From Alkalimarinus coralli (GTDB taxonomy: Bacteria > Pseudomonadota > Gammaproteobacteria > Pseudomonadales > Oleiphilaceae): a DNA stretch of 64,000 bases. Position 1 is the stretch's first letter. The number at the start of each line of letters is the position of its first letter. A program made the translations under genes and the position numbers. The stretch covers positions 2,318,001 through 2,382,000 of the forward strand of contig NZ_CP096016.1 of NCBI RefSeq assembly GCF_023650515.1. Direction: 5' to 3'. Shown one piece after another: positions 17,306 through 27,162 of the stretch. The notes beneath the pieces are model-generated. The model searched no databases. It had not been told where the DNA came from and was given only the letters and a program-made list of their open reading frames with translations.

Positions 17306-19142
17306 ATGAGTGAAAGAAGTAAAAAAACATCTATTCCAACCCTTCCACAACATACCAACCCAGAAGAAAAGGCGCAGCGAGAATATCAACTTTCTTTAGC
17401 AAGAACTGCATACAATTACATGTTTTCATACTTGGAGCCAGTGCCTTTATCGGCAGACCTCCCCAAAGGAGAAGGGTTTAGCTTGGACTATGAGGCACAG
17501 GTCTTAAGAACCTTTACACCAATGGCAGAAAATTTTAAAAATGTTATTGGCAAGCTGCTTGAAAAAAGAACTGGCAGATGATATGCCAGAAAAAACATTT
17601 ATGGACATTGAGAAGTCCTTCGAAAAGTTAAAACAGGAAATGAGCATATTGCATCCTGAAAGGGATCTCGAGAACCTTAAGTCTTTTATGCATAGCTTAT
17701 CCAAACTCCCCGGTGCAATTAAAAAACTAAATGACGTACCCAAAGATGTTGAAAATATCGTCATCGGCTTGGGTGAAGTTTTTGCGGAGTTTGAAAAAGA
17801 AGGGCCAACGGCTTTTTTGAAGTCGGCGATGTTTGACATGCTGAGTACAGAAAAAGGCAGAGATTACTTGCAGGCAAGTAGCCCCGAAGATTACAAAACA
17901 CTGTTCGACACACTTGAAATGCCGCAAACACTCACTATAGACTGAAAACCCTGGATGGAGGAAAACTCCGAACCTTATGAGCAGGACTGGTTTTTCGGTT
18001 ATTTGCAAATTGGCGGATTTAACACCACAAATCTACGCGGGGTTGTGCTGGAAAAACAGGTTGAGCAAAAAGCCCATACGCTTGCTGACTTACTAGAGAA
18101 GCTCCCTATTACAGATACAATGTTCCAAAAAGAGGTCGGAAATAGCGAGTTAACGCTCCATGAGGCTGCCCGGCAAAATAGACTGTTTGTCGTTGACTAT
18201 GCAATGATGGAAGGCGCTGTTTCAGATAAACTCAATGGCCAGCAACGTTACCTGGCATCGCCCATCGCACTATTTTACTGGAACCCCACCCCACCAAAAG
18301 GTTACCCCACAGAAACCGGAGCACTCCAGCCCATTGCCATTCAGTTGGGTCAAAAGCACGACCCAGAAGACACCCCTATATTTACACCAACAGATGCAGC
18401 AAATGCCAACGATGCGAATGGATTGAAATGGAAGATCGCCAAATACATTGTTAACGTAATGTGTGCCATTCAGCATGAATCTGTTGCACATTTAGGCGAC
18501 TGCCACCTCATTGTTGAGCCTGTTGTGGTTGCAGCCCGCAGGCAACTGTCTGATTCGCACCCCATCCTTGAATTACTCATCCCCCACTTTAGGTTTACCA
18601 TTAACATTAACGATGATGCGATTCATAGTCTAATTGTTCCTGGGGGCACAGTTGCCACCAATGTAGGTCCATCTATAGAGTCTACTCTGGGTTTGGTTGC
18701 CAAGGCTCATGAAGCTTGGCGGTGGGATGAAAACAACCCCGATATTGCAGGGCCGCAGCATGCTTCGGTGAACTATGCACAATACCCGCTGATGTCGTTT
18801 GCCCCCAGCGTCTCTGGCACCATATATAAAGAGCCGCCATCACGCAGCACTGAACTAAATACGCCGGATGATTGTGTTGCCTGGTATCCTCCACTGGATG
18901 TTGCACTGTATACTTCGTCTTTTAAATACCTCCTTAGCAGTGTTCAGTATGACCGCTTGGGCCAATACACGACTAATGTAAGGTATCCTTATTTTAAAGA
19001 TAAGCGAGTGCACCCTTGTGTTGAAAAATTCCAGGAGCGCTTGTCGTTAGCCGAGATTGAGATAAGAAAACGGAACGAAAAGCGGCCAATGCCCTACCCG
19101 TTTCAGCTCCCGTCTCAGGTGCCCAATAGCATAAGCATTTAA
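17306..19142 (+). pseudogene. Lipoxygenase gene broken by a frameshift and an in-frame stop
   Basis: Three open pieces (17306-17581, then 17541-17945 in another frame, then 17955-19142) join into one bacterial lipoxygenase of about 610 residues. Lesion 1: an A6 run at 17562-17567; five A would keep the frame as LEKELADD. Lesion 2: an in-frame TGA at 17943-17945, followed without frame change by KPWMEENSEPYEQDWFFGYLQIGG, the usual start of the catalytic part. Iron ligands are intact: His codons 18474 and 18489 (HESVAH), His 18759 and Asn 18771 (QHASVNYAQ), and the C-terminal Ile at 19137 (SISI). Enzymes of this type dioxygenate polyunsaturated fatty acids; the P. aeruginosa homologue acts outside the cytoplasm, but no signal peptide is seen here. 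It is a recent pseudogene unless the lesions are sequencing errors. Confidence 0.85.
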
Positions 19143-19208
19143 TAGCGCTAGAAATGTTAAATCAAAAGGTGCTGCCTTTTGATTTAACCTGACGTTGGTA
19201 TAGGAAAT

Positions 19209-22200
19209 ATGTTTTTAATAGGTAAGTATAAAGTCATCGAGCAACTGTATCGAAGCGCGTATACGGTCGTCTATCGAGCCAAACCAGAAGACAGCAATTC
19301 AGCTTCAGACACGGTTATTTTGAAGTTGCTCAATGAAGAGTTCCCTTCGCCAGAATCAATGGCCCGATTTAGAAGGGAATATGAGCTTACCAAGATGGCC
19401 AACAGCGCCAGCATCATAAAAACCTACGATTTATTTCGTTATCAAAATACATTGGTGATTGCGCAAGAAGACTTTGATGGTGTTTCTCTTGCAGAGTTAT
19501 TTGAATCGTTCGCCCTGCCTGTTGAACAGTTTTTGCCATTAGCAATTCGAATTGCCGAAGCGTTGGACGACTTGCATCGCTTTGATGTCATTCATAAAGG
19601 GATCAACCCATCCAATTTACTATTTAATCAATCAACCAATGAAATAAGAATTATAGACTTCGGGCTCGCCTCAGAAATACCGCTTGAGCTAAACCAGTTT
19701 TTGGATCTTGCTAAAGTAGAGGGCAGTCTGGCGTTTATATCTCCAGAACAAACGGGCAGAATCAATAGGCCAATTGACCATCGCTCTGACTATTACTCGT
19801 TGGGGATGACCTTTTACCAGCTGTTAACAGGCACAACACCGTTCCAATCAGCAGACCCAATGCAGTGGATTCACTGGCATATTGCCCAGGAAGCTGAGCC
19901 CCCCGAAAAACTGAACCCAACCGTTCCGGGCACTCTGTCAAAGATTGTGATGAAACTCCTGTCAAAAACGGCAGAAGAACGTTATGCAAGCTTATCGGGA
20001 TTGATTCACGACCTAAAAAGATGCTGGAAACAATTTCAGGCAAGTGGAGATGTTGGCCAGTTTGAGGTCAGCTCAAAAGATATCTCCAGCAAGCTTCAAA
20101 TACCCAAAACCCTTTACGGAAGAACAGCTGACCTGAACCAGCTTATCGCCATATTTGATAAAACTGTTCAGGGAGAAAAAGCACTGCTTTCCGTCGTTGG
20201 GCCTTCTGGTATTGGTAAGTCCTGCTTTGTTAGGGAGCTTTCTAAACCACTACTGGTTAAGCGAGGTTTTTTTATTGAAGGGAAGTTTGATCAGCTTGAC
20301 CGGAGTACGCCATATAGTTGTTTTATTAGTGCTATCAAAGACTTGATCGCACAAATTCTTGGCCTGGATGATTTAAGAATAGTCAAATGGAAAGAAACAA
20401 TACTCCATGCCTTGGGCAAAAACGGCAAACTCATCACTGATGTAATCCCCGAGCTTGAGCCTATTATTGGCCCGCAGCCAGAAATACAGACCTCTTCGTC
20501 TGCCGAAACAAAGAACCGTTTTAATGTCACATTTCAGAGCTTCGTGCGAGCTTTTTGCAGTACAGATCACCCGCTTATCATATCGTTAGACGACCTGCAG
20601 TGGGCAGATCTTGCGTCTCTTCAGCTAGTAGAGCAACTCATGCAAGACGCCGCAATCGGCCATATACTGATTATTGTCTCGTACAGAGATAACGAAGTTA
20701 ATTCATTACATCCGGTTAGCATGTTGTTAAAAAGTCTGTCGCAACAGAGTGCAACCGTTTCTAAAATCGAACTGCAGCCACTCTCACTGGACGACATTAA
20801 GCACTTTTTGTCCGATACCTTTCAGTGTGAAGAAGGGCATACAACACAATTAGCAGAGCGTTGCCTGACAAAAACGCTTGGTAATCCATTTTTTTTAACA
20901 CAGTTTATAAAACACCTAAACAAACAATGGCTTATTCAGTTTGATCACTTATCTAACACTTGGTGCTGGGACATCGACAAGATAGATCAACAGCACACCA
21001 CAGATAATGTCATCGACCTAATGGTTGAAAAATAAGGGACCTTTCACCACAAGCCTATCAGCTCGCTTGCTCGGCTGCCTGCATCGGAAATCAGTTTGAC
21101 CTGAATACGTTGGCCGCAATCAATTTTCAAACACCAGAGAATACGGCAAAAAACTTATGGGAGTTACTAAAAGCTGGCATGCTTACTCCGATCGATGACC
21201 GGTTTGACTGGGCACAACACCTTCCCCGAGTCGGCATTGAAGCAAATGTTAATCGCCATGCTAAAGTTGTCGCTCAAGGCCCGTTATACCGGTTTTCACA
21301 TGACCGTATCCAACAAGCGGCTTACTCATTACTCCCCGACTCCGATAAGCATCGCATTCACTTAAGTGTCGGTCAGTCGCTTCTTGAGAGTCATAATGAA
21401 AGCAGTATTGATGACATCATATTCAATGTGGCGAACCACTTAAATCTAGCCGCCAGTTTTTCTAACGGTAGCACCAACCCAACTCAACTAGCTGAACTTA
21501 ATCTTCGTGCAGGAAAAAAAGCAAAAGCGTCTGCCGCCTTTGCGTCGGCATTTCAATACCTCAATAGCGGGCTTGAAAGTGTTAACAGATCCCACTGGTC
21601 TAGCCACTATAAGCTGATGTTACAGCTTCATACTGAAACAATGGAGCTGGCATGTATCAATGCAGACTTTGACACGATGGAGGCATTGGCATCCACGCTC
21701 ATTGAAAATGCCAACACCCTGATCGATAAAATCCCGGTATATGAGACTCGCATTCGAGCATTTATCTCTAAGGATGACTCTGCAGGTGCGGTCAGAGAAG
21801 CGCATCAGGCACTGCAACATTTAGGCATCGATATAATATTAAATCCCCAGTTCTCAGACGTTGGCGAGGCCTTAATCGCTACCGGGCAAGGTATTTCATC
21901 ACGAGGCCCGATGTCACTATTAGACTTGCCCGAAATGAGTGACCCTCATTTGTTAGCTGCCATGCGGATACTGAACCAGATTTTATCAGCCGCCTATCAG
22001 TCATCCCCACTTTTATTCCCCATTATCGTGTCGCATATGATCCAGCTATCCATTAGACATGGAAACTGTCCAGGCTCGACATTTGCGTACTCATCCTATG
22101 GGTTGGTTCTTTGCGGGGTCGCAGGTGACATCGAAACGGGCTACCAGTTTGGACAGCTGTCAATAAAGCTGCTTGAGCACTTGAACACCGATGAATTTAA

Positions 22201-24331
22201 GGCAAAAACCCTATATGGGGTATATGTGTTTGTTTATCACTGGAAACAGCACCTTGATAAAACAATCCCCCCACTGAAAAATATATTTCAGATTGCCCTA
22301 ACAAATGGTGATTTCGAGTATGCTGGGTGGGCGGGCATGATGATCAATGTGCACTCCTTCTTTGCGGGTAAACCCGTCGATAAACTGGAAAAAGATACGC
22401 AAAAGTATCTAAGTAAGATCAAACAAATGAACCAAAATACGGCGTATTCGCATACCTGTATTTTCATTCAAATGCTCAGCTCACTAAGAAAGCCGTTTAA
22501 TGCCCAAATGCTTTCAGCCCCGCGAACGTTCTTTGGCAATTACTATAGTGAACAAGACTCTGCAAAACTGCACGCTTCAGGCAATGACCAAACAGCACAA
22601 TGTATCGAGCACTTTAATAGAATGATACTGTTATACCTGCTAGGTAACTATGACAGTGCATTAGAGCAGTCAGAAGAAACCAAACACTACCTAAACGGCC
22701 TGGTTTCGTCGGCTTATATCCCCGTGTTTTATTTCTTTGACTCCTTGATCAGGTTAGCCATTTGTAGTGCCTCTACCCATGCAGAAAATAAGATCATGGA
22801 TGATTCAACGAAGGCGACTCATCTCCAGGATATCGAAACCAACCAGCAAAAACTTGGTCACTGGGCCGAGCATTGCCCCGAAAACTTTGCCAACAAGTAT
22901 CATCTAATCGAGGCCGAAAAAGCCTCTGTTTTGGAAGCCCCTTCTTTAAAAACGATTGAAGCATATCAGGCTTCAATCAGTTTGGCTGTAGAGTCTGGTT
23001 TTCTTCATGAGGAGGCAATATCCAATGAGCGTTTGGCGGAATATTTATTGGCAAATAATCAGCCAGACATCGCAAAAGTTTACCTAACCAGAGCCTATCA
23101 CCTGTATCAGCAATGGGGCGCTGAAAGCAAGCTAGGCCAACTTCGATATAGGCACCCACTGCTTTTAGGTGAGTTCTATCAAAACCACATTACCAAAAGT
23201 ACCTTCTCTGCGGCTCAGTTGCATGGTGGGCAAACCAGCTTATTAGATTTTTACTCAATGATGAAGGCGACCCAAGCTATATCCGGTGAGATAGTACTGC
23301 AAAACCTTCTCGAAACCATGATGAATCTGGTACTTGAAAATGCCGGCGGACAAAAAGGCTATTTGCTCTTAGCACATGAGCCCGCAGATGGAGAGATTAG
23401 CTGGTCTTTAGAAGTTATTGCCCATGCAGGCGGCCGCATTGAAACAACCTCATCCCCGATAGATTTTGAGACCGAAGCCAGGTTTCCTGTTAACCTCGTC
23501 CAAACAGTCATCCGCACCAACGCCCCACTTGTACTCGCTGACGCGAGTGCTGAGTCGCAGTTTAGTAACAATGAATATATAGAAAAACACCAACCTAAAT
23601 CCGTCCTCTGCTCCCCCGTAGTAAACAGAGGGAAATTAAGTGGTATCGTTTACCTCGAAAATGAGTCAACCATTGGTGCATTTGCTGAGGATCACCTCAA
23701 TACGGTTCAATTGTTATCAACTCAAACAGCAATTTCGCTCGAAAATGCGAAGCTCTACGCCAGCCTGGAAGAGCGAGTAGCCTCTCGCACCCAAGACCTA
23801 AGAGAGGCCAACGAAAAGCTAACACTTTTGGCAACCACCGACTCATTAACCAACGCGCTCAATCGACGCCATTTTCTAGAAAGATCCAGGCAGGAAGTAG
23901 AACGAGCCCTGCGCTTTAACAGGCTGGCTATCGTCATAATGATGGATATTGATAACTTTAAAGAAGTGAATGACACCTATGGGCACGCAGCTGGCGACGA
24001 AGCGCTTAGGCAAGTCGCAAGCATTAGCAAAAGGAATTTGCGAGAGCAGGATCTATTTGGACGCATGGGTGGCGAAGAGTTCGCAATACTTGCACCTGAA
24101 AATAGCCTTAATGACGGTATACAGCTTGCCGAACGAATTGGACGCTCGATAGAACAGACCCCCATACAAATCCCACCGGACTCTTTTCAGATTACCGTCA
24201 GCATTGGCATTACAGTCGTAACACAGGCTTCTAACTCCATCGAACAGCTCTTACAACTAGCGGACAAAGGTTTATATCTGTCAAAAGAAAATGGGAAAAA
24301 CAGAGTAACTGCATACAGTGAAGATATCTAA
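19209..24331 (+). pseudogene. Kinase-like/AAA/GAF/GGDEF signalling protein, frameshifted
   Basis: Frames 19209-21035 and 21110-24331 together encode one protein of about 1,707 residues. Domains in order: protein-kinase fold (about 1-270, VILK and IDFG present), AAA-type ATPase with GPSGIGKS, a long TPR-like helical region, GAF, a short coiled coil and GGDEF (GGEEF near 24068, with FKEVNDTYGHAAGD). The break is at GAAAAATAAGGG (21027-21038): A5 gives a stop, while one extra A gives continuous KIRDLSPQAYQLA...GNQFDLNTLA, the expected family sequence. The kinase catalytic loop reads HKGINPSN (residues 129-136) instead of HKD, so the catalytic Asp is missing. Related proteins end in a histidine kinase; this one ends in a diguanylate cyclase. 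The gene lies 66 bases after the lipoxygenase. Confidence 0.82.
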
Positions 24332-24464
24332 AATACTCTACATTCGCTCGACTGAAGAGATTAGCTATAGACAAAGATAATTCAATTATTGCAGGCGCTG
24401 TGATTCTATTCTTAGCGGCAATGATTTCCGCGTTGCTATTTGTCAACAAGACTCGGATAACGGA

Positions 24465-24572
24465 ATGAAACTGCTTATCTTGTTCATTGGCTTCGTTACA
24501 GGTTTTATGGGCCGCACCGGTCGGCAAAAAGTGCAACATAAGCAACAATATGTACCTGTAAGCGCTCATTAA
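24465..24572 (+). CDS. Possible 35-residue membrane peptide
   Basis: A small frame beginning MKLLILFIGFVTGFMGRTGRQ with one hydrophobic segment and a basic tail. Its ATG overlaps (ATGA) the TGA of an upstream open stretch ending at 24468, which encodes another hydrophobic segment (AGAVILFLAAMISALLFVN) but has no ATG before 24421. The overlap looks like translational coupling of two tiny membrane peptides, possibly remnants of a longer gene. It lies between the GGDEF gene and the toxin-antitoxin pair. Weakly supported. Confidence 0.2.
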   Translation: MKLLILFIGFVTGFMGRTGRQKVQHKQQYVPVSAH

Positions 24573-24613
24573 TCACCATTAACTTGCATTGTGTTTAATA
24601 TATATTAAAAATA

Positions 24614-24636
24614 ACGTTATGGTTAGGTGATAACGT
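24614..24636. promoter_or_regulatory. Inverted repeat, likely toxin-antitoxin operator
   Basis: ACGTTAT and ATAACGT are perfect 7-base arms 9 bases apart, ending 10 bases before the antitoxin ATG and downstream of an AT-rich TATATTAAAAATA stretch. Position and symmetry fit the autoregulatory operator usual for type II toxin-antitoxin operons. Confidence 0.45.
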
Positions 24637-24646
24637 GAGGTATTCA

Positions 24647-24901
24647 ATGAGCGCATTGCAACTAATTGAAGAGAAAATTCAAGAACTGCCTTTTGATGAG
24701 GTAGCTATTCTTCAAGCTTGGCTGGATGATTACAGAGCCTCTCTTTCGGACAAACTAAAAGATGACGAGATTGAGCTGTTGGGATCGCCAGTACTCACAC
24801 ACACAAGCAGAGTTGGCTTTATGGAAGGACAAATTAGTACTCCCGATGACTTTGACCAAATGGGCAGTGAAGGTATCGAAAAGCTATTCAATGGTGACTG
24901 A
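24647..24901 (+). CDS. Antitoxin of a VapBC-like pair (DUF2281-type)
   Basis: 84 residues. The N-terminal half is helical and acidic (ALQLIEEKIQELPFDEVAILQAWLDDY). The C-terminal half (GFMEGQISTPDDFDQMG) resembles the toxin-wrapping tail of DUF2281/Phd-like antitoxins. The frame opens at a GTG at 24635, but the ATG at 24647 has GAGG six bases upstream and is chosen. The stop TGA (24899-24901) shares its A with the toxin ATG. Paired with the PIN toxin it should neutralise the RNase and repress the operon. Confidence 0.72.
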   Translation: MSALQLIEEKIQELPFDEVAILQAWLDDYRASLSDKLKDDEIELLGSPVLTHTSRVGFMEGQISTPDDFDQMGSEGIEKLFNGD

Positions 24902-25287
24902 TGAAGCTACTTCTAGATACCCATATTTTGCTATGGGCCGCTGGTGAACCAAGGCGCCTAAGTGAAAAGGCACTCGCCTTAATCAACTCACAGGAGAATG
25001 AACTATTTTTCAGTGTGGCTAGCTTGTGGGAAGTTGTAATAAAAAATGCACTAGGCCGAAAGGACTTCAAGGCAGATGCAAGCGTACTTCGTCGCGGGTT
25101 ACTGGATAACGGTTACATCGAATTACCCATTGCTAGTGAGCATGCTGTTACCGTAGGCAGTTTACCATTAATACACAAAGACCCATTTGACCGTATTCTT
25201 ATTGCTCAAGCAATAACAGAAGGCTTTACATTAGTTACTGCGGACTCAACTATTATTAAGTATCCGGGGCCCGTACTTGAGGTATGA
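24901..25287 (+). CDS. PIN-domain toxin, VapC-like RNase
   Basis: A 128-residue PIN domain protein. The acidic active-site residues are visible: LLDTHILLW (Asp near residue 6), SVASLWEVVIK (Glu near 43), DPFDRILIAQA (Asp near 97/100) and TADSTI (Asp near 117). PIN toxins cleave RNA, often initiator tRNA, when free of antitoxin. Start overlap with the antitoxin gene indicates one operon. The type with LLDTHILLWAAGE is common on mobile islands. Its stop overlaps the ATG of the integrase fragment that follows. Confidence 0.88.
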   Translation: MKLLLDTHILLWAAGEPRRLSEKALALINSQENELFFSVASLWEVVIKNALGRKDFKADASVLRRGLLDNGYIELPIASEHAVTVGSLPLIHKDPFDRILIAQAITEGFTLVTADSTIIKYPGPVLEV

Positions 25288-25472
25288 CGGTCAAAAAGGA
25301 TAGTGGCCAGTGGTTAGTTAATACTCGCCCAGATGGGGCGAATGGTAAGCGCGTTCGCAAGCATAACTATAACCATGCGGTACGTGCACTTGGCGCCAGA
25401 ACATTTGGAAGAAACGGTAAGGTTAAACCCGTTACAGAGTGGGGACTTTGTGGACACAGAGAAAGAAGATAA
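25284..25472 (+). pseudogene. N-terminal fragment of a phage-type integrase
   Basis: 62 residues. The first about 27 (MTVKKDSGQWLVNTRPDG, then NGKRVRKH) resemble the arm-binding N-terminus of tyrosine recombinases. After RKH the similarity stops and the remaining about 35 residues look unrelated, so the gene is cut or rearranged there; the catalytic domain is absent. The start codon overlaps the toxin stop (ATGA). It marks the left part of the accessory island as having come from an integrative element. Confidence 0.5.
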
Positions 25473-26098
25473 AGAGTAAAGTACTCTGAAAGCCTTTATT
25501 TATACGGCTGTTAATCGACCGCGACGTTTGGAGTAATTCCGAAACTGTCATGGTAGTTTTATGGCGTTACAAAAGCAGTTTGATCCATAACAATATAGCG
25601 TTCCGCCTTTAATTTCAAAGGCTCAGAGGGGAATATCCTTGAGCTATCCATGTAATTCGAAAGATAGTGATTTTTTGGATCTCGCACAGATTGACTGAGC
25701 GGACGTGATCACAAGCTTAGTTTTTTCAGTAGCTTGATTCGGTAGCACAAAAAACAGAGATCTTTTCACTATTAATATCAAATAGTTAAAGCCCGCCCCC
25801 AACACGCTACACGATTTGGAACACCAATATTTTTATTAGTGTACCGTATCGCGTTTTTTATTCACGGTACGGTACCGCAATAAATTTAATAGGGTACCAA
25901 ATCTCGCATCGCAACTTCAGTAGGCTCGAGCTCGATTAAGTGATATTTAAAGTGATACGAAATGCCTAAGAGCAACTAGTCAATGGCAGATAAAACCATA
26001 AAATATCAGAAACTTACCTAGCATTAACAGGCAAAAATAAAGTGATATTTTTCGGCCTGTTTTGCAACCAACATTACTCTCAGTTCCAAGTTTTATCA
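25473..26098. other. Non-coding, AT-rich island DNA
   Basis: No credible gene is seen on either strand. There are several small symmetric stretches, for example around GTACCGTATCGCG and CACGGTACGGTACC near 25840-25875, but no feature I can name. It is probably decayed mobile DNA. Confidence 0.5.
26026..26062. terminator. Stem-loop, terminator-like
   Basis: AACAGGC-AAAAAT pairs with ATTTTT-CG-GCCTGTT across an 8-base loop, with a small bulge, followed by TTT on the plus strand. It could be a leftover terminator of a lost island gene. Confidence 0.35.
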
Positions 26099-26204
26099 TT
26101 TTTATGTATAGCAGATTGAGTAGCTTGAGCTATACATGATTTTGACATTAGTCGTTTTTATGTATAGCAGACTGAGTGGCGTAAGCTATACATGATTTTG
26201 ACTT
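26099..26204. repeat. Tandem pair of palindromic 50-base repeats
   Basis: Two copies (26099-26148 and 26155-26204; period 56) share TTTTTATGTATAGCAGA at one end and GCTATACATGATTTTGAC at the other. Each contains an 8-base stem TGTATAGC/GCTATACA around a 16-base loop that differs between copies (GATTGAGTAGCTT versus GACTGAGTGGCGT). The arms are conserved while the loops vary, suggesting a structured or protein-bound element. Confidence 0.75.
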
Positions 26205-26323
26205 TCCATTAAATAAATGGCGGAAGACACTACCTTTAAGACTTAACTAGTTCAAATAAATTGTAGTAGTTCAGACTTGATCTGACAGTTACCGATTTTT
26301 AGATGGTGTCTGTCAGGTCAGGT

Positions 26324-26650
26324 TCAGTTCACGAACTTTTCCTTCCAGATACTTTTGCCATCAAGCAATGTTTCCATTGGCGTTCTGCCACTACACTTTT
26401 TGCCCTGATGGGTTCGATCATTATTATAGTAATCTAGCCATTCGTCCAGGTCCTGCTGCAATTCATCGATCGAACCATAGATCTTTCTTCTCAGAGCGGG
26501 CTGATAAAACTCTTGCAGGATTGTTTTATGGAACCTCTCGCAGATCCCATTGGTTTGCGGGTGACGCACTTTCGTTTTGGTGTGTTCAATATCATTTATT
26601 GCTATGTAGAGCTGATAATCATGGCTGTCAGCTTTGCCACAAAAGCGTCT
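26324..26650 (-). pseudogene. IS481-type transposase remnant (C-terminal part)
   Basis: The C-terminal integrase-core sequence is recognisable: HDYQLYIAINDIEHTKTKVR leads into HPQTNGICERFHKTILQEFYQ and DEWLDYYNNDRTHQGKKC..GRTP, with the last catalytic Glu in NGICERF. An initiator is seen only at 26569, but the same frame continues back to about 26650 (CGKADSHDYQLY). There an apparent frameshift destroys the expected TDRGTEFCGK segment, and upstream the family sequence is lost. It has no intact N-terminal HTH and no visible terminal repeats, so it is a dead fragment. Confidence 0.75.
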
Positions 26651-26724
26651 TCCGTGTAAGTCATGATCTTATCTTTTAAATACGATCACACAATTTCGCC
26701 TCAACACTTCTTGCCCACTAGCTC

Positions 26725-27162
26725 TTAACTCAATTCTGGGTGCGAAGTTTCCAGCCAGTTAGAGACTGTGTCATACAAACTCTCAGCCTGGGCAAGGCAT
26801 TCATCCATTGTGCTATCGGTCACTAAATCACCAGAGTAGTCAGCCACATTGCGCTGCTTTCTCAGGCTATCCAATACAATCATCTGGTCGATATCGATAC
26901 CAACCGTTTTAGGTAAAGACTGAATCATCGTTTGATGGTGGCCGGGCTTGCTCGTTAGTGTGCGAAAGCCACTAGCTTGCAGTGACAAATTGGCCAACTG
27001 CATAATCGCTTTATAAGCCATATCAAACTTATTCTCGTTACTCAGCCCATCAATTCTCGCATCCGCAATATTTCGTTGAGCCGCTTCAAGTAAACGATTT
27101 ATCGCGCCAGCATCTGGTGCAATTTCTTCCAGGCTTTTACCTATTAAATTATCCAATGTCAT
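26725..27162 (-). CDS. HEPN-domain protein, partner of an MNT nucleotidyltransferase
   Basis: 145 residues, all-helical, with the late RKQRNVADY motif that in HEPN proteins of this type stands where RNase HEPN toxins have R-x4-6-H; the His is absent here. Its start overlaps the 3' end of the upstream nucleotidyltransferase gene by 14 bases, the usual HEPN-MNT toxin-antitoxin layout. In characterised pairs the MNT protein AMPylates the HEPN toxin. Whether this HEPN is an active RNase is uncertain given the missing His. Confidence 0.75.
   Translation of the reverse strand: MTLDNLIGKSLEEIAPDAGAINRLLEAAQRNIADARIDGLSNENKFDMAYKAIMQLANLSLQASGFRTLTSKPGHHQTMIQSLPKTVGIDIDQMIVLDSLRKQRNVADYSGDLVTDSTMDECLAQAESLYDTVSNWLETSHPELS

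Noticed and set aside
17943-17945. TGA read as selenocysteine in the lipoxygenase
   Set aside because: The position is a linker, no family member has Sec there, and no SECIS-like hairpin is evident just downstream; the gene also has a frameshift.
21027-21038. Programmed -1 frameshift in the kinase-like gene
   Set aside because: The site is not an X-XXY-YYZ slippery heptamer; a lost A in a homopolymer is simpler.
24231-24569. 112-codon minus-strand frame
   Set aside because: It overlaps the end of the GGDEF gene in antisense, has no ribosome site or family-like sequence, and is best explained as a shadow.
26099-26204. CRISPR array
   Set aside because: Only two units, the repeated part is longer than the 6-base spacer, and no cas genes are present.
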